Below, piece after piece: positions 46,604 through 55,570 of a DNA stretch of 64,000 nt (its first letter is position 1; each line of letters begins with the position of its first letter). Position numbers and translations under genes: made by a program. The DNA comes from UBA4615 sp964399635 (lineage in GTDB: Bacteria > Pseudomonadota > Gammaproteobacteria > Burkholderiales > Burkholderiaceae_E). Location of the stretch: contig CAYNRU010000003.1 of assembly GCA_964399635.1 (NCBI GenBank), positions 95,600 through 159,599 on the forward strand. Direction: 5' to 3'. Under the pieces are notes generated by a model. It searched no databases, was not told the DNA's origin, and saw only the letters and a program-made list of their open reading frames with translations.

Positions 46604-48052
46604 TCAGTGCGGCGGGTGCCTGACCCGCGATCCGATCCGCAGCGCCACCGCCGCCCCGATCGCCGACATCACCGCCGACACGCCGAGCGCGCGCTCGAAG
46701 GCAGGCGCGAGCGCCCGCGGATCCGCGTCGGCCAGGGACGCGCCGCCTGCGCCCGCCAGCACCAGCGAGGTGAGCACCGCGATCCCGATCACGCCGCCGA
46801 GTGATCGGAAGAACGCGACCAGCGAGGTGACCACGCCGATCGAGCCCGGCCCGACCGCCATCTGCGCGGCGACCAGCGCCGCCGGCAGCGTGATGCCGAG
46901 CCCGGCGCCCAGTGGCAGCATCGCCAGCAGCGCCACCGTGCCGCGCCCGGACGGGGCGAGCAGCAGGCCTGCGAGCGCGAGCGCGGAGAGCCCGCAGCCC
47001 GAGGCCGCGAGCCGCCCCATGTCGGGTGCCCGCAGCATCAGTCGCCCCGCGAAGAAGGCCCCAGCCGGCACCGACAGGGTCAGCGCGACGAGGCGCATCG
47101 CGACCTCCTCGGGCCGCGCCCCATCGACCGTCTGCATCGACAGCGGCAGCAGCACCGTGCAGCCGATCAGCACGAAGAAGTTGGTGAAGGTCACCGCGCA
47201 GCAGGCGAGCACCGTCCGGTTGCCGAACAGCGACAGCGGCACGATCGGCTCGGCGGCGGACGACTCGCGCCACGCCCACGCCGCGAGCAGCGCCACGCCG
47301 AGCGCGGCGAGCGCCAGGGTCGAGCCGCCCAGCCATGGCGCGCCCTGGCCGATCCGGGACAGCGCCACCAGCGGCACGCCCAGGCCCGCCGCGAGCAGCG
47401 CCGCGCCCCACCAGTCGATGTGCGCGTCGCGCCGCGGCGCCGGCGCCTCGACCAGCACGCTGCGCGCCCGCCACAGCGCGAGCAGCGCGAGCGGCAGGTT
47501 GATCAGGAAGATCACGCGCCACGACAGGTGCTCGGTCAGTACGCCGCCCAGCAGCGGCGCAGCCACCGCGGCCGACGCGAACACGCCCGAGAAGTAGCCC
47601 TGGTAGCGGCCGCGCTCGGGCCCGGCGACCACGTCTGCCACCGCCGCCTGCGCGAGCGCGAAGATCGCGCCGCTGCCCAGCCCCTGCAGCACCCGCGAGG
47701 CGATCAGCATCGGCATCGACTGCGACAGCGCGCACAGCAGCGAGCCCGCCATCGCGATGCACAGCGACACGGTGATCATGCGTCGCCGCCCATGGAGGTC
47801 GGACAGCTTGCCGTAGACCGGCGTCGCGACCGTGCCGGCGACCAGGTAGCCCGCCATCACCCAGGCGATCAGGGACACGTCGCCGAGCTCGCGGCCGATG
47901 GTGAGCAGCGCGATCGGCACGATCGACTGGTCGATCGCGCCGAGGAAGATCGCGGGCAGCAGCCCGAGCACGATGCGCCTGACCGCGACGGCCGGCAGCG
48001 CACCGGGCGGCAGCGCCGGGCCGGTGGGCCCGGGCGCCGCGGGCGCCGCCAT
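46604..48052 (-). CDS. MFS transporter, DHA2-type drug/proton antiporter
   Basis: Major facilitator protein of 482 residues with about 14 hydrophobic segments. Motif A is GKLSDLHGRRRMITV near residue 80, motif C-like GVFASAAVAAPLLGGVL near 155, and the first helix contains FLGAIDQSIVPIALLTIG, all typical of the 14-helix DHA2 family. Its ATG shares one base with the stop of the upstream SDR gene, so they are co-translated. Export of a metabolite or toxic intermediate is the usual role; specificity is unknown. Confidence 0.9.
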   Translation of the reverse strand: MAAPAAPGPTGPALPPGALPAVAVRRIVLGLLPAIFLGAIDQSIVPIALLTIGRELGDVSLIAWVMAGYLVAGTVATPVYGKLSDLHGRRRMITVSLCIAMAGSLLCALSQSMPMLIASRVLQGLGSGAIFALAQAAVADVVAGPERGRYQGYFSGVFASAAVAAPLLGGVLTEHLSWRVIFLINLPLALLALWRARSVLVEAPAPRRDAHIDWWGAALLAAGLGVPLVALSRIGQGAPWLGGSTLALAALGVALLAAWAWRESSAAEPIVPLSLFGNRTVLACCAVTFTNFFVLIGCTVLLPLSMQTVDGARPEEVAMRLVALTLSVPAGAFFAGRLMLRAPDMGRLAASGCGLSALALAGLLLAPSGRGTVALLAMLPLGAGLGITLPAALVAAQMAVGPGSIGVVTSLVAFFRSLGGVIGIAVLTSLVLAGAGGASLADADPRALAPAFERALGVSAVMSAIGAAVALRIGSRVRHPPH

Positions 48053-48816
48053 CAGCCGCCGAGCAGTTGGCCGCCGTCGACGGCGATGCTCTGGCCGGTG
48101 ACCCAGCGGGCCGCGTCGGAGGCGAGGAACAGCACCAGGTCGGCGACCTCGTCGACCGTGCCGAGCCGCCCGAACGGGATGCTCGCGTGGATGCGCTGGT
48201 AGAGGGCCGGATCGGACGCGCGGCGCTGCTCCCAGGTGCCGCCGGGGAACTCGATGGAGCCCGGTGCCACGCAGTTCACGCGGATGCCGCGGCGCGCCAG
48301 CATCGCCGCCTGGCTGCCGGTGTAGTGCACCACCGCCGCCTTCGCCGCGCCGTAGGCCGGCGTGCGGGTCGAGGGGCGCATCGCCGAGATCGAGGACACG
48401 TTGACGATCGAGGCGCCGGTGCCGCGCTCCAGCCAGGGCAGCGCCGCGCGGCTCGCGCGCACCACCGCCTGGACGTCGACCGCGAGGCTCGCGGTCCAGC
48501 CGTCGTCGGTGTCGCCCGCGCCGAACGCCGACGCGTTGTTGACCAGCACGTCGATGCCGCCGAGCGCCTCGGCGGCGCCGCGCACCCATGCGTCGATCTG
48601 CGCGGCGTCGGCGAGGTCGCAGACGGCGGCGTGCATGGCGCCCTTGCCGAGCGAGGCGAGCTCGGCGCGGGTGGCCTCGAGCGTGTCCTTGCCGCGGGCG
48701 CACAGCGAGACCGAGGCGCCGGCCCGCGCGAAGCCCTGCGCGATGCCGCGGCCGATGCCGCGGCTGCCGCCCGCGACCAGCACGCGCCGGCCGGTGAAAT
48801 CGAAGGAGACCGTCAT
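48052..48816 (-). CDS. SDR family oxidoreductase, kynA-gcdH operon
   Basis: Short-chain dehydrogenase of 254 residues. The cofactor motif is VAGGSRGIGRGIA, with LVNNASA further on; the catalytic serine is in NVSSISAMRPS and the Y-x-x-x-K in YGAAKAAVV. It starts 16 bases after the gcdH stop and overlaps the MFS gene by one base, so it is part of the minus-strand run that begins with kynA. A role in oxidising an alicyclic or hydroxyacyl-CoA intermediate would fit but is inferred from position only. Confidence 0.9.
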   Translation of the reverse strand: MTVSFDFTGRRVLVAGGSRGIGRGIAQGFARAGASVSLCARGKDTLEATRAELASLGKGAMHAAVCDLADAAQIDAWVRGAAEALGGIDVLVNNASAFGAGDTDDGWTASLAVDVQAVVRASRAALPWLERGTGASIVNVSSISAMRPSTRTPAYGAAKAAVVHYTGSQAAMLARRGIRVNCVAPGSIEFPGGTWEQRRASDPALYQRIHASIPFGRLGTVDEVADLVLFLASDAARWVTGQSIAVDGGQLLGG

Positions 48817-48832
48817 CGTGTCGTGGTCCGTA

Positions 48833-50047
48833 TCAGCTGAAGGCCTGGATGCCAGTCTGGGCGCGGCCCAGGATCAGCGCGTGGATGTCGTGCGTGCCCT
48901 CGTAGGTGTTGACCACCTCGAGGTTGACCAGGTGGCGGGCCACGCCGTACTCGGCCGAGATGCCGTTGCCGCCCATCATGTCGCGGGCCAGCCGCGCGAT
49001 GTCGAGCGCCTTGCCGCAGCTGTTGCGCTTCATGATCGAGGTGATCTCGACGGCGGCCGTGCCGTCGTCCTTCATGCGGCCCAGGCGCAGGCAGCCCTGC
49101 AGTCCCAGCGTGATTTCGGTCTGCATGTCGGCCAGCTTCTTCTGGATCAGCTGGTTGGCCGCGAGCGGCCGGCCGAACTGCTTGCGGTCGAGCACGTACT
49201 GGCGCGAGCGGTGCCAGCAGTCCTCGGCCGCGCCGAGCGCACCCCAGGCGATGCCGTAGCGTGCGCTGTTCAGGCAGGTGAACGGGCCCTTGAGGCCCTC
49301 GACGCCCGGCAGCAGCTGCTCGTCGGAGGCGAACACCTCGTCCATCACGATCTCGCCGGTGATCGAGGCGCGCAGCCCGACCTTGCCCTGGATCTTCGGG
49401 GCCGACAGGCCCTTCATGCCGCGCTCCAGCACGAAGCCCTTGATGCGGCCGTCGAAGTCGCCGCCCTGGCACTTGGCCCACACGACGAACACGTCGGCGA
49501 TCGGGCTGTTGGAGATCCACATCTTGGCGCCCGACACCAGCCAGCCGCCGTCGACGCGCTTGGCGCGCGTGTCCATGCTGCCGGGGTCCGAGCCGTGGTT
49601 GGGCTCGGTCAGGCCGAAGCAGCCGATCCATTCGCCGCTCGCCAGCTTGGGCAGGTACTTGCGCCGCTGCGCCTCGGTGCCGAAGTCGTGGATGGGCAGC
49701 ATCACCAGCGAGCTCTGCACGCTCATCATCGAGCGGTAGCCGGAGTCGACGCGCTCGACCTCGCGGGCGATCAGACCGTAGCTGACGTAGTTCAGGCCAG
49801 GGCCGCCGTACTCGTTGGGGATCGTGGGGCCGAGCAGGCCCAGCTCGCCCATCTCGCGGAAGATCTCCACGTCGGTGCGTTCGTCGAGGAAGGCCGACGT
49901 CACGCGCGGTGCGAGCTTGTCCTGGCAGTACTGGGCGGCGGCCTCGCGCACCATGCGCTCGTCCTCGCTCAGCTGCGCGTCCAGCAGCAGCGGGTCGTCC
50001 CACTTGAAGGCGGCCTTCAGGCCACGGGCGGTCTCGGGTGCGTTCAT
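48833..50047 (-). CDS. gcdH: Glutaryl-CoA dehydrogenase (acyl-CoA dehydrogenase family)
   Basis: FAD enzyme of 404 residues that oxidatively decarboxylates glutaryl-CoA to crotonyl-CoA. Family segments include TIPNEYGGPGLNYVSYGLIA, the FAD/substrate region CFGLTEPNHGSDPGSM, RYGIAWGALGAAEDC and the catalytic glutamate in TYEGTHDIHALILGRAQTG, a very typical GcdH terminus. The start at 50047 gives the normal N-terminus. It follows ridA by 63 bases. It serves lysine, tryptophan and benzoyl-CoA catabolism in general. Confidence 0.94.
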   Translation of the reverse strand: MNAPETARGLKAAFKWDDPLLLDAQLSEDERMVREAAAQYCQDKLAPRVTSAFLDERTDVEIFREMGELGLLGPTIPNEYGGPGLNYVSYGLIAREVERVDSGYRSMMSVQSSLVMLPIHDFGTEAQRRKYLPKLASGEWIGCFGLTEPNHGSDPGSMDTRAKRVDGGWLVSGAKMWISNSPIADVFVVWAKCQGGDFDGRIKGFVLERGMKGLSAPKIQGKVGLRASITGEIVMDEVFASDEQLLPGVEGLKGPFTCLNSARYGIAWGALGAAEDCWHRSRQYVLDRKQFGRPLAANQLIQKKLADMQTEITLGLQGCLRLGRMKDDGTAAVEITSIMKRNSCGKALDIARLARDMMGGNGISAEYGVARHLVNLEVVNTYEGTHDIHALILGRAQTGIQAFS

Positions 50048-50110
50048 GACGTTCGTCCTGTTCGATGCTGCGGGCCGCGCGGCGATCGGTGCCACGGGCA
50101 GACCGCGATT

Positions 50111-50521
50111 CTAGTCCGGGACGACCGCGGTCGCCTCGATCTCCACCTTGGCGCGGTCCTCGATCAGGGCAGAGACCTGGACGGCACTCATCGCCGGGTA
50201 CGACACCGTCCCGTCCGGCCCGGTCATCAGCTCGCGGTAGACCGCGCCGAGCGCGCGTCCGGCCGCCATGTACTCGCGCTTGTCGACCAGGTACCAGGTC
50301 ATGCGCACGATGTGCTGCGGGCCGCCACCCGCCTCCTGCAGCACCGCGAGAAGATTCTGCAGCGCCTGGCGGCACTGGGCGACGAAGTCGTCGGTCTCCC
50401 AGCGGCCGTCGGGGTGCCAGCCGACCTGGCCGGCGATGGAGACGAGCGTGCCGCGCGCGGCGACGCCGTTGGCATAGCCCTTGGGCTGGGGCCAGCCGGG
50501 GGGGAGCAGGGGTCGGTTCAT
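50111..50521 (-). CDS. RidA/YjgF family enamine/imine deaminase
   Basis: Trimeric protein of 136 residues of the Rid family. Members hydrolyse reactive enamines and imines to ketones and ammonia. Typical segments are SIAGQVGWHPDGRWE, CRQALQNLLAVLQEAGG and MSAVQVSALIEDRAKVEIEA; the substrate arginine of true RidA (usually in an R-x-x-V-E-I context) appears as RAKVEIEA. Its ATG overlaps the kynA stop (ATGA). Beside a 2-aminobenzoyl-CoA monooxygenase it may hydrolyse an enamine intermediate. Confidence 0.92.
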   Translation of the reverse strand: MNRPLLPPGWPQPKGYANGVAARGTLVSIAGQVGWHPDGRWETDDFVAQCRQALQNLLAVLQEAGGGPQHIVRMTWYLVDKREYMAAGRALGAVYRELMTGPDGTVSYPAMSAVQVSALIEDRAKVEIEATAVVPD

Positions 50522-51432
50522 AGGTCGGTCCGCACTTTCCAGAGTTCGGGAAACAGCACCGTGTCGAGCATCCGGCGCAGGTAGGGCACGCCGGCGGTGC
50601 CGCCGGTGCCGGGCTTGAATCCGATGATCCGCTCGACGGTGGTCACGTGCCTGAAGCGCCACTGACGGAACGCGTCCTCCAGGTCCACCAGCTCCTCCGC
50701 CAGCTCGTAGAGCTCCCAGTACGCGGCCGGCTCCCGGTAGACCGCGAGCCAGGCCGCCTCGACGGCGTCGCTGAAGGGTCGCGGCGCGCTCCAGTCGCGC
50801 GCGGTCTGCCCGGGCTCGATCTCGAAGCCGCGGCGCGCAAGCAGGCGGATCGACTCGTCGTACAGCGAGGGCTCGTGCAGCGCGTGCTCGACCTCGGCAT
50901 AGCGCGCCGGATGGTGGGCGTGGGGCTTGAGCATCACCGGGTTCTTGTTGCCGAGCATGAACTCGATCTGCCGGTACTGGTACGACTGGAACCCTGAGGA
51001 GGAGCCCAGATGCGGGCGCATCGCCGAGTACTCCGAGGGGGTCAGCGTCGCGAGCACGTCCCAGGCATGCACCAGCTGCTCCATGATCCGCGAGACGCGC
51101 GCCATCATCTTGAAGGCGGGCGCGAGCCGGTCGCCGGCGATGCCCGCGCGCGCCGCGCGCAGCTCGTGCAGCGCGAGCTTCATCCACAGCTCGCTCGTCT
51201 GGTGCTGCACGATGAACAGCATCTCGTCGTGCGTGTCGGAGCGGGGGTGCTGCGCGCCCAGCACTGCCTCGAGGTGCAGGTAGTCGCCATAGCTCATCGT
51301 CGACGCATAGTCGAGGCGCGCGCCATGGTGGGACGCGCCGGCCGGGTCCTGCCCGGGCAGCGGTCCGGGCGCCGCGGCCGGCGTCCGGTCCGATCCTGGC
51401 GGCGAGGGCGTCGGCGGACTTGTCGAGCTCAT
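50518..51432 (-). CDS. kynA: Tryptophan 2,3-dioxygenase
   Basis: Haem enzyme of 304 residues converting L-tryptophan and O2 to N-formylkynurenine. Family segments are LDYASTMSYGDYLHLEAVLG, DEMLFIVQHQTSELWMKL, the proximal histidine region RFRHVTTVERIIGF and PYLRRMLDTVLFPELWKVRT. The first 40 residues are proline-rich and poorly conserved, and no good ribosome-binding site precedes the ATG at 51432, so the true start may be further in. kynB and kynU are absent from the window. It leads the minus-strand run kynA-ridA-gcdH-SDR-MFS. Confidence 0.95.
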   Translation of the reverse strand: MSSTSPPTPSPPGSDRTPAAAPGPLPGQDPAGASHHGARLDYASTMSYGDYLHLEAVLGAQHPRSDTHDEMLFIVQHQTSELWMKLALHELRAARAGIAGDRLAPAFKMMARVSRIMEQLVHAWDVLATLTPSEYSAMRPHLGSSSGFQSYQYRQIEFMLGNKNPVMLKPHAHHPARYAEVEHALHEPSLYDESIRLLARRGFEIEPGQTARDWSAPRPFSDAVEAAWLAVYREPAAYWELYELAEELVDLEDAFRQWRFRHVTTVERIIGFKPGTGGTAGVPYLRRMLDTVLFPELWKVRTDL

Positions 51433-51438
51433 GCAAGA

Positions 51439-51456
51439 TACTTTAAGCTTAAAGTA
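51439..51456. promoter_or_regulatory. 18-bp perfect palindrome in the kynA / monooxygenase divergent promoter
   Basis: TACTTTAAGCTTAAAGTA reads the same on both strands. It lies 7 bases upstream of the annotated kynA ATG and 58 bases before the monooxygenase ATG, in an AT-rich island. The pattern is of the kind bound by MarR-family dimers; no regulator gene lies next to it, so its protein is encoded elsewhere. Confidence 0.72.
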
Positions 51457-51513
51457 ATTCGGACGCAACGGCGCTCCGAGCCCTGCCATCCAAGGATTGA
51501 AGGAGCATCACCC

Positions 51514-53862
51514 ATGCGCATCGACGTGATCGGGGGCGGGCCCGCCGGACTGTATTCGGCCATCCTGCTCAAGAAGCGCTTTCCCCACGCGTCGATCGAG
51601 CTGGTCGAGCGTAACCGCCCCGACGACACCTTCGGGTTCGGCATCGTGCTGTCCGACGAGACGCTCGCCAACCTGCAGCGCGCCGACGCGCCGAGCCGCG
51701 CGCAGATCGAGGCCAACTTCGCGTACTGGGACGACATCCTGGTGCAGTACAAGGGCCGGGTGATGCGCTCCTCGGGGCACGGCTTCTCGGGCATCGGCCG
51801 CCTGAAGCTGCTCGAGATCCTGCAGGCGCGCGCGGCCGAGCTGGGCGTCGTCGTGCGCTACAGCCAGGAGGACATGGGCATGGCCGCGCACCGCGGCGCC
51901 GACCTGGTGATCGCATCCGACGGCATCAACAGCGCGATCCGCGAGGGCCACCGCGACCGCTTCGCGCCCGCGGTCGACCTGCGCACCAACCGCTTCACCT
52001 GGCTGGGCGCCAGGATGAACCTGCCAGGCTTCTTCTACAGCTTTCGCGAGGACGAGCGCGGCGGCATCTGGAACATGCACGCCTACCAGTACAAGCCCGG
52101 CGAGTGCACGATCGTGATCGAGACCACCGACGAGGCCTTCCTCGCGTCGGGGCTCGGCGTGCAGGACGAGGCGGCCACCGCGGCGTGGGTCGAGCGGCTG
52201 TTCGCCGACGACCTGAAGGGCGCGACGGTGCTGACCAACCGGTCGTTCTGGCGGCAGTTCCCCACCATCGGCTGCAAGGCCTGGCACACCGAGATCGACG
52301 GGGTGCCGGTGGTGCTGCTGGGCGACGCCGCGCACACCGCGCACTTCTCGATCGGCTCGGGCACCAAGCTCGCGATGGAGGACGCCATCGCGCTGGACGA
52401 CGCGATCGGCGCGCGGCCCGACGACCTGCGGGCGGCGCTCGCGTTGTACGAGTCGTCGCGCCGTGACGAGGTCGGCCGCATCCAGCATTCGGCGAACGTG
52501 TCGCTGGTGTGGTTCGAGAACCTGCGGCGCTTCTTCCACATGGACCCGATCCAGTTCGAGGTGTCGCTGCTCACGCGCAGCAAGCAGATCACCTACGAGA
52601 ACCTGCGGCTGCGCGACGCGGCGCTGGTGGCACGCGCCACGCGCTGGTGGAACCGCCAGGAGGCCGAGCGGCTCGGCATCCCTGCGCAGGGCGAGCCGCC
52701 CTGGCTCGACGCCCCGCCGATGTTCGCGCCGCTGCGGCTGCGCGACATGTGGGTCGCCAACCGTACGGTGGTCTCGCCGATGGCGCAGTACTGCGCGCAG
52801 GACGGCGTGCCCAACGACTGGCACCTGGTGCATTACGGCTCGCGCGCGCTGGGCGGCGCCGGCCTGGTGTTCATCGAGATGACCTGCGTGTCGCCCGAAG
52901 GGCGCATCACGCCGGGTTGCACCGGGCTGTGGAACGACGCGCAGATGCAGGGCTTCCGGCGCCTCGCCGACTTCGTCCATGCGAGCTCTCAGGCCAGGCT
53001 GTGCCTGCAGATCGGGCACGCCGGGCGCAAGGGCTCCACGCAGCTCGGCTGGGAGCGGATGGACTGGCCGATCGACGAGGCCGCGGCCGGCGCGCGCAAC
53101 TGGCCGCTGGTGGCGCCCTCGCCGCTGCCCTACCGCGAGGGCGTCAACCAGGTGCCGCGGGAGATGAGCCGCGCCGACATGGACGCGATCCGGGCGCAGT
53201 TCGTGCACAGCGCACGGCTCGCCGAGCAGGCCGGCTTCGACATGCTCGAGGTCCACATGGCGCACGGCTACCTGCTCGCGTCCTTCCTGTCGCCGGTCAC
53301 CAACCGACGCACCGACGCCTACGGCGGCTCGCTCGAGAACCGCATGCGCTGGCCGCTCGAGGTGTTCGACGCGGTGCGAGCCGCATGGCCCGCGCATAAG
53401 CCGATGAGCGTGCGCGTGTCGGCGACCGACTGGATCCCGGGCGGGCTCACCGGCGCCGACACGGTCGAAATCGCGCGCGTGCTCAAGGCCCACGGCTGCG
53501 ACCTGGTCGATGTCTCCACCGGGCAGACCGACCCGGCGTCCCGGCCGGTCTACGGCCGCATGTACCAGGCCACCTTCGCCGAGCAGATCCGGCTGGAGGT
53601 CGGCATCGCGACGATGGCGGTCGGCGCTGTCACCACCGCCGACCAGGTCAACACGCTGCTGATCTCGGGCCGCGCCGACCTGGTCGCCCTGGGTCGCCCG
53701 CACCTCGCCGATCCCTACTTCACGCTGCATGCCGCAGCCGAGGCGGACTGGCGCGGCATCGGCTGGCCCGTGCAGTACCATACCGGCGCGTCGCAGCTGC
53801 ACACCACGGCGCAGCGTGCGAAGGAGGACGCCGCCCGCCGCGCGGTCAAGGCCCGGGCCTGA
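51514..53862 (+). CDS. Bifunctional 2-aminobenzoyl-CoA (or salicylyl-CoA) 5-monooxygenase/reductase
   Basis: Fusion of 782 residues. Residues 1-395 form a flavin monooxygenase with GGGPAGLYSAILLKKRFP, a DG region (ADLVIASDGINSAIRE) and GDAAHTAHFSIGSGTKLAMED. Residues 405-782 form an old-yellow-enzyme reductase: MFAPLRLRDMWVANRTVVSP, HYGSRALGGAGLVFIEMTCV, LQIGHAGRKGS and GRADLVALGRPHLADPYF. This architecture matches the anthraniloyl-CoA enzyme of Azoarcus evansii, which hydroxylates and dearomatises the ring; databases often call it salicylyl-CoA 5-hydroxylase. A GAAGGAG site precedes the ATG. Divergent kynA favours the anthranilate reading. Confidence 0.88.
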   Translation: MRIDVIGGGPAGLYSAILLKKRFPHASIELVERNRPDDTFGFGIVLSDETLANLQRADAPSRAQIEANFAYWDDILVQYKGRVMRSSGHGFSGIGRLKLLEILQARAAELGVVVRYSQEDMGMAAHRGADLVIASDGINSAIREGHRDRFAPAVDLRTNRFTWLGARMNLPGFFYSFREDERGGIWNMHAYQYKPGECTIVIETTDEAFLASGLGVQDEAATAAWVERLFADDLKGATVLTNRSFWRQFPTIGCKAWHTEIDGVPVVLLGDAAHTAHFSIGSGTKLAMEDAIALDDAIGARPDDLRAALALYESSRRDEVGRIQHSANVSLVWFENLRRFFHMDPIQFEVSLLTRSKQITYENLRLRDAALVARATRWWNRQEAERLGIPAQGEPPWLDAPPMFAPLRLRDMWVANRTVVSPMAQYCAQDGVPNDWHLVHYGSRALGGAGLVFIEMTCVSPEGRITPGCTGLWNDAQMQGFRRLADFVHASSQARLCLQIGHAGRKGSTQLGWERMDWPIDEAAAGARNWPLVAPSPLPYREGVNQVPREMSRADMDAIRAQFVHSARLAEQAGFDMLEVHMAHGYLLASFLSPVTNRRTDAYGGSLENRMRWPLEVFDAVRAAWPAHKPMSVRVSATDWIPGGLTGADTVEIARVLKAHGCDLVDVSTGQTDPASRPVYGRMYQATFAEQIRLEVGIATMAVGAVTTADQVNTLLISGRADLVALGRPHLADPYFTLHAAAEADWRGIGWPVQYHTGASQLHTTAQRAKEDAARRAVKARA

Positions 53863-53950
53863 GTCCCGGCCCCGGTCGGGCAGGGGGCGCGCTGCGGGCA
53901 CCGGGCCCCGGACGCGCGCGGCGGGCAGGTCTCCTGCACGGGGGGAGGGG

Positions 53951-54337
53951 ATGCTGAGGGCACTGGACGAGCTGGTCGAATCGCGCATCCGCGATGCGCA
54001 GCAGCGCGGCGAGTTCGCGGGCCTGCCCGGCGAGGGTCGCCCGCTGCCCGAGGAGGACCTGACCGGTGTGCCCGAGACCCTGCGCGTCGCGCACCGCATC
54101 CTGAAGAACGCCGGCTGCGTGCCCGCCGAGGTCGCGGCGCTGCGTGAGCTCGACACCCTGCTCGCGCAGACGGCGCGCCAGGCGGGGGCCCCGTCCGATC
54201 GGGACGCCGAGCAGCGCCGGCGCGGTGCGCGCCGGCTGCTCGCCCTCACCGTGGCGCTGGAGGCGCGCGGCCTCGGCCGTTCCGCGGCCGCGCTGATCGC
54301 GTATCGCGACCGGCTCGTCGAGTGCCTCGGCAGGTAG
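53951..54337 (+). CDS. DUF1992 (DnaJ homologue subfamily C member 28 conserved domain) protein
   Basis: Small conserved protein of 128 residues. The N-terminal LVESRIRDAQQRGEFAGLPG and GRPLPEEDLTGVPETLRVAH are the DUF1992 signature; family function is unknown. A GGGAGGGG site just before the ATG supports the start. Yip1 and msrA follow closely (5-base gap, then overlap), so the three probably form one transcript. Confidence 0.88.
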   Translation: MLRALDELVESRIRDAQQRGEFAGLPGEGRPLPEEDLTGVPETLRVAHRILKNAGCVPAEVAALRELDTLLAQTARQAGAPSDRDAEQRRRGARRLLALTVALEARGLGRSAAALIAYRDRLVECLGR

Positions 54338-54342
54338 GCGTG

Positions 54343-54897
54343 ATGCGCCGCCTGCTGCTGCTCGTCTTCTGGCCGCGCGCCGTCTGGGCGGACCTGCGCG
54401 CGCGGCCGGTGGCGCCCGGACGGCTGCTGCTGGGCGTGCTGCTGCCGCTTGCGCTCGGCATCACGCTCGCGCACCGGGTCGGCGCCGTCTGGCTCAACAC
54501 CGAGTGGAGCCCGACCTACGGCTGGCCGTCGCAGCAGCTGTTCGGCGCGGCCACCGGCTGGGTGATCTTCGGCCTCGCGCTGGGCGGGCCGCTCGCGCTC
54601 GCCGCCGTCTTCGCATGGCTCGCGCCGTGGTGCGGCGGGCGGCGCGACTTCGACGCCAGCCTGGCGGTCGCGACCTGGGGCACGGCGCCGCTGCTCGTGG
54701 CGGCCTGCGGGCTCTTCTTCATGCCAATGATCGTCGTGTGCCTGTTGGCCGCGGTGCTGTGCTTCCGGCTGTATGCTGAAGGTGTCTGCGCCTTGCTGCA
54801 GGTGCCGCCCGAAGATGGCCCGAACCTGGTGATCGGAAGCTGGCTGGCGATGGGCGCCCTGGCCTCGTTCACCGGACTTGGATTGAGAGTGCTATGA
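54343..54897 (+). CDS. Yip1-type integral membrane protein
   Basis: Membrane protein of 184 residues with five likely transmembrane segments (near 25-45, 70-100, 110-135, 137-150 and 162-182), matching the Yip1 domain layout of bacterial proteins of unknown function. The start lies five bases after the DUF1992 stop, with a GTG directly before the ATG as an alternative. Its last four bases (ATGA) overlap msrA. Confidence 0.75.
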   Translation: MRRLLLLVFWPRAVWADLRARPVAPGRLLLGVLLPLALGITLAHRVGAVWLNTEWSPTYGWPSQQLFGAATGWVIFGLALGGPLALAAVFAWLAPWCGGRRDFDASLAVATWGTAPLLVAACGLFFMPMIVVCLLAAVLCFRLYAEGVCALLQVPPEDGPNLVIGSWLAMGALASFTGLGLRVL

Positions 54898-55439
54898 CCA
54901 TCGAGACTGCGACCCTGGGCGGCGGCTGCTTCTGGTGCCTGGATGCGGTGTTCGTCGACGTCGACGGCGTGACTGACGTCGAGTCCGGCTATGCGGGCGG
55001 CGACGTCCCCGATCCGAGCTACGAGCAGGTGTGCGGCGGGGGCACCGGCCACGCCGAGGTGGTGCGCGTGTCCTTCGACACCGACCGCATCACCTACCGC
55101 GAGATCCTCCAGATCTTCTTCGCGATCCACGACCCCACGACGCTGAACCGCCAGGGCAACGACGTCGGCACGCAGTACCGCTCGGTGATCTTCACGCACT
55201 CCGACGAGCAGGCCGCGACGGCGCGCGCGCTGGTCGAGGAGCTGGCCCGTCAGCGGCTCTACGACCGCCCGATCGTCACGCAGATCGGGCCGTCGCCGCG
55301 CTACTGGCCGGGCGAGGCCTACCACCAGCGGTACTACGCGCGCAATCCGTACCAGGGCTACTGCATGATGGTCGTGGGCCCCAAGGTCGCGAAGTTCCGC
55401 AAGCAGTTCGCCAATCGGCTGGTGAAGAAGACCGGCTGA
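54894..55439 (+). CDS. msrA: Peptide methionine-S-sulfoxide reductase A
   Basis: Repairs methionine-S-sulfoxide in proteins. The 181-residue product has the active-site motif GGCFWCLDAVF, with the catalytic cysteine in GCFW, then GYAGGDVPDPSYEQVCGGGT, QGNDVGTQYRS and YHQRYYARNPYQGYC, in which a cysteine near the C-terminus may resolve the sulfenate. The ATG overlaps the previous stop (ATGA). It is convergent with the Sel1-repeat gene. Confidence 0.96.
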   Translation: MTIETATLGGGCFWCLDAVFVDVDGVTDVESGYAGGDVPDPSYEQVCGGGTGHAEVVRVSFDTDRITYREILQIFFAIHDPTTLNRQGNDVGTQYRSVIFTHSDEQAATARALVEELARQRLYDRPIVTQIGPSPRYWPGEAYHQRYYARNPYQGYCMMVVGPKVAKFRKQFANRLVKKTG

Positions 55440-55570
55440 TCCGCGGCGCCGCGCGAGCCCGTCGTCCGGCCCGGCCCACGCCGCGCCAACGGGTCCGCCC
55501 GCCGCCGTCGGGCCACCGACGCATCGGGCGCGGGCGTCAAAGCCGGGCCGCGACGCAACGGATGCCCGCC

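Noticed and set aside
46604..48703. A 699-residue fusion of a short-chain dehydrogenase and an MFS transporter.
   Set aside because: The first part is off-frame sequence of the SDR gene; the two genes share one base at 48052 and are separate.
51010..51513. A long N-terminal extension of the 2-aminobenzoyl-CoA monooxygenase.
   Set aside because: It is antisense to kynA and arginine/histidine-rich; the GAAGGAG site and flavin-binding N-terminus place the start at 51514.
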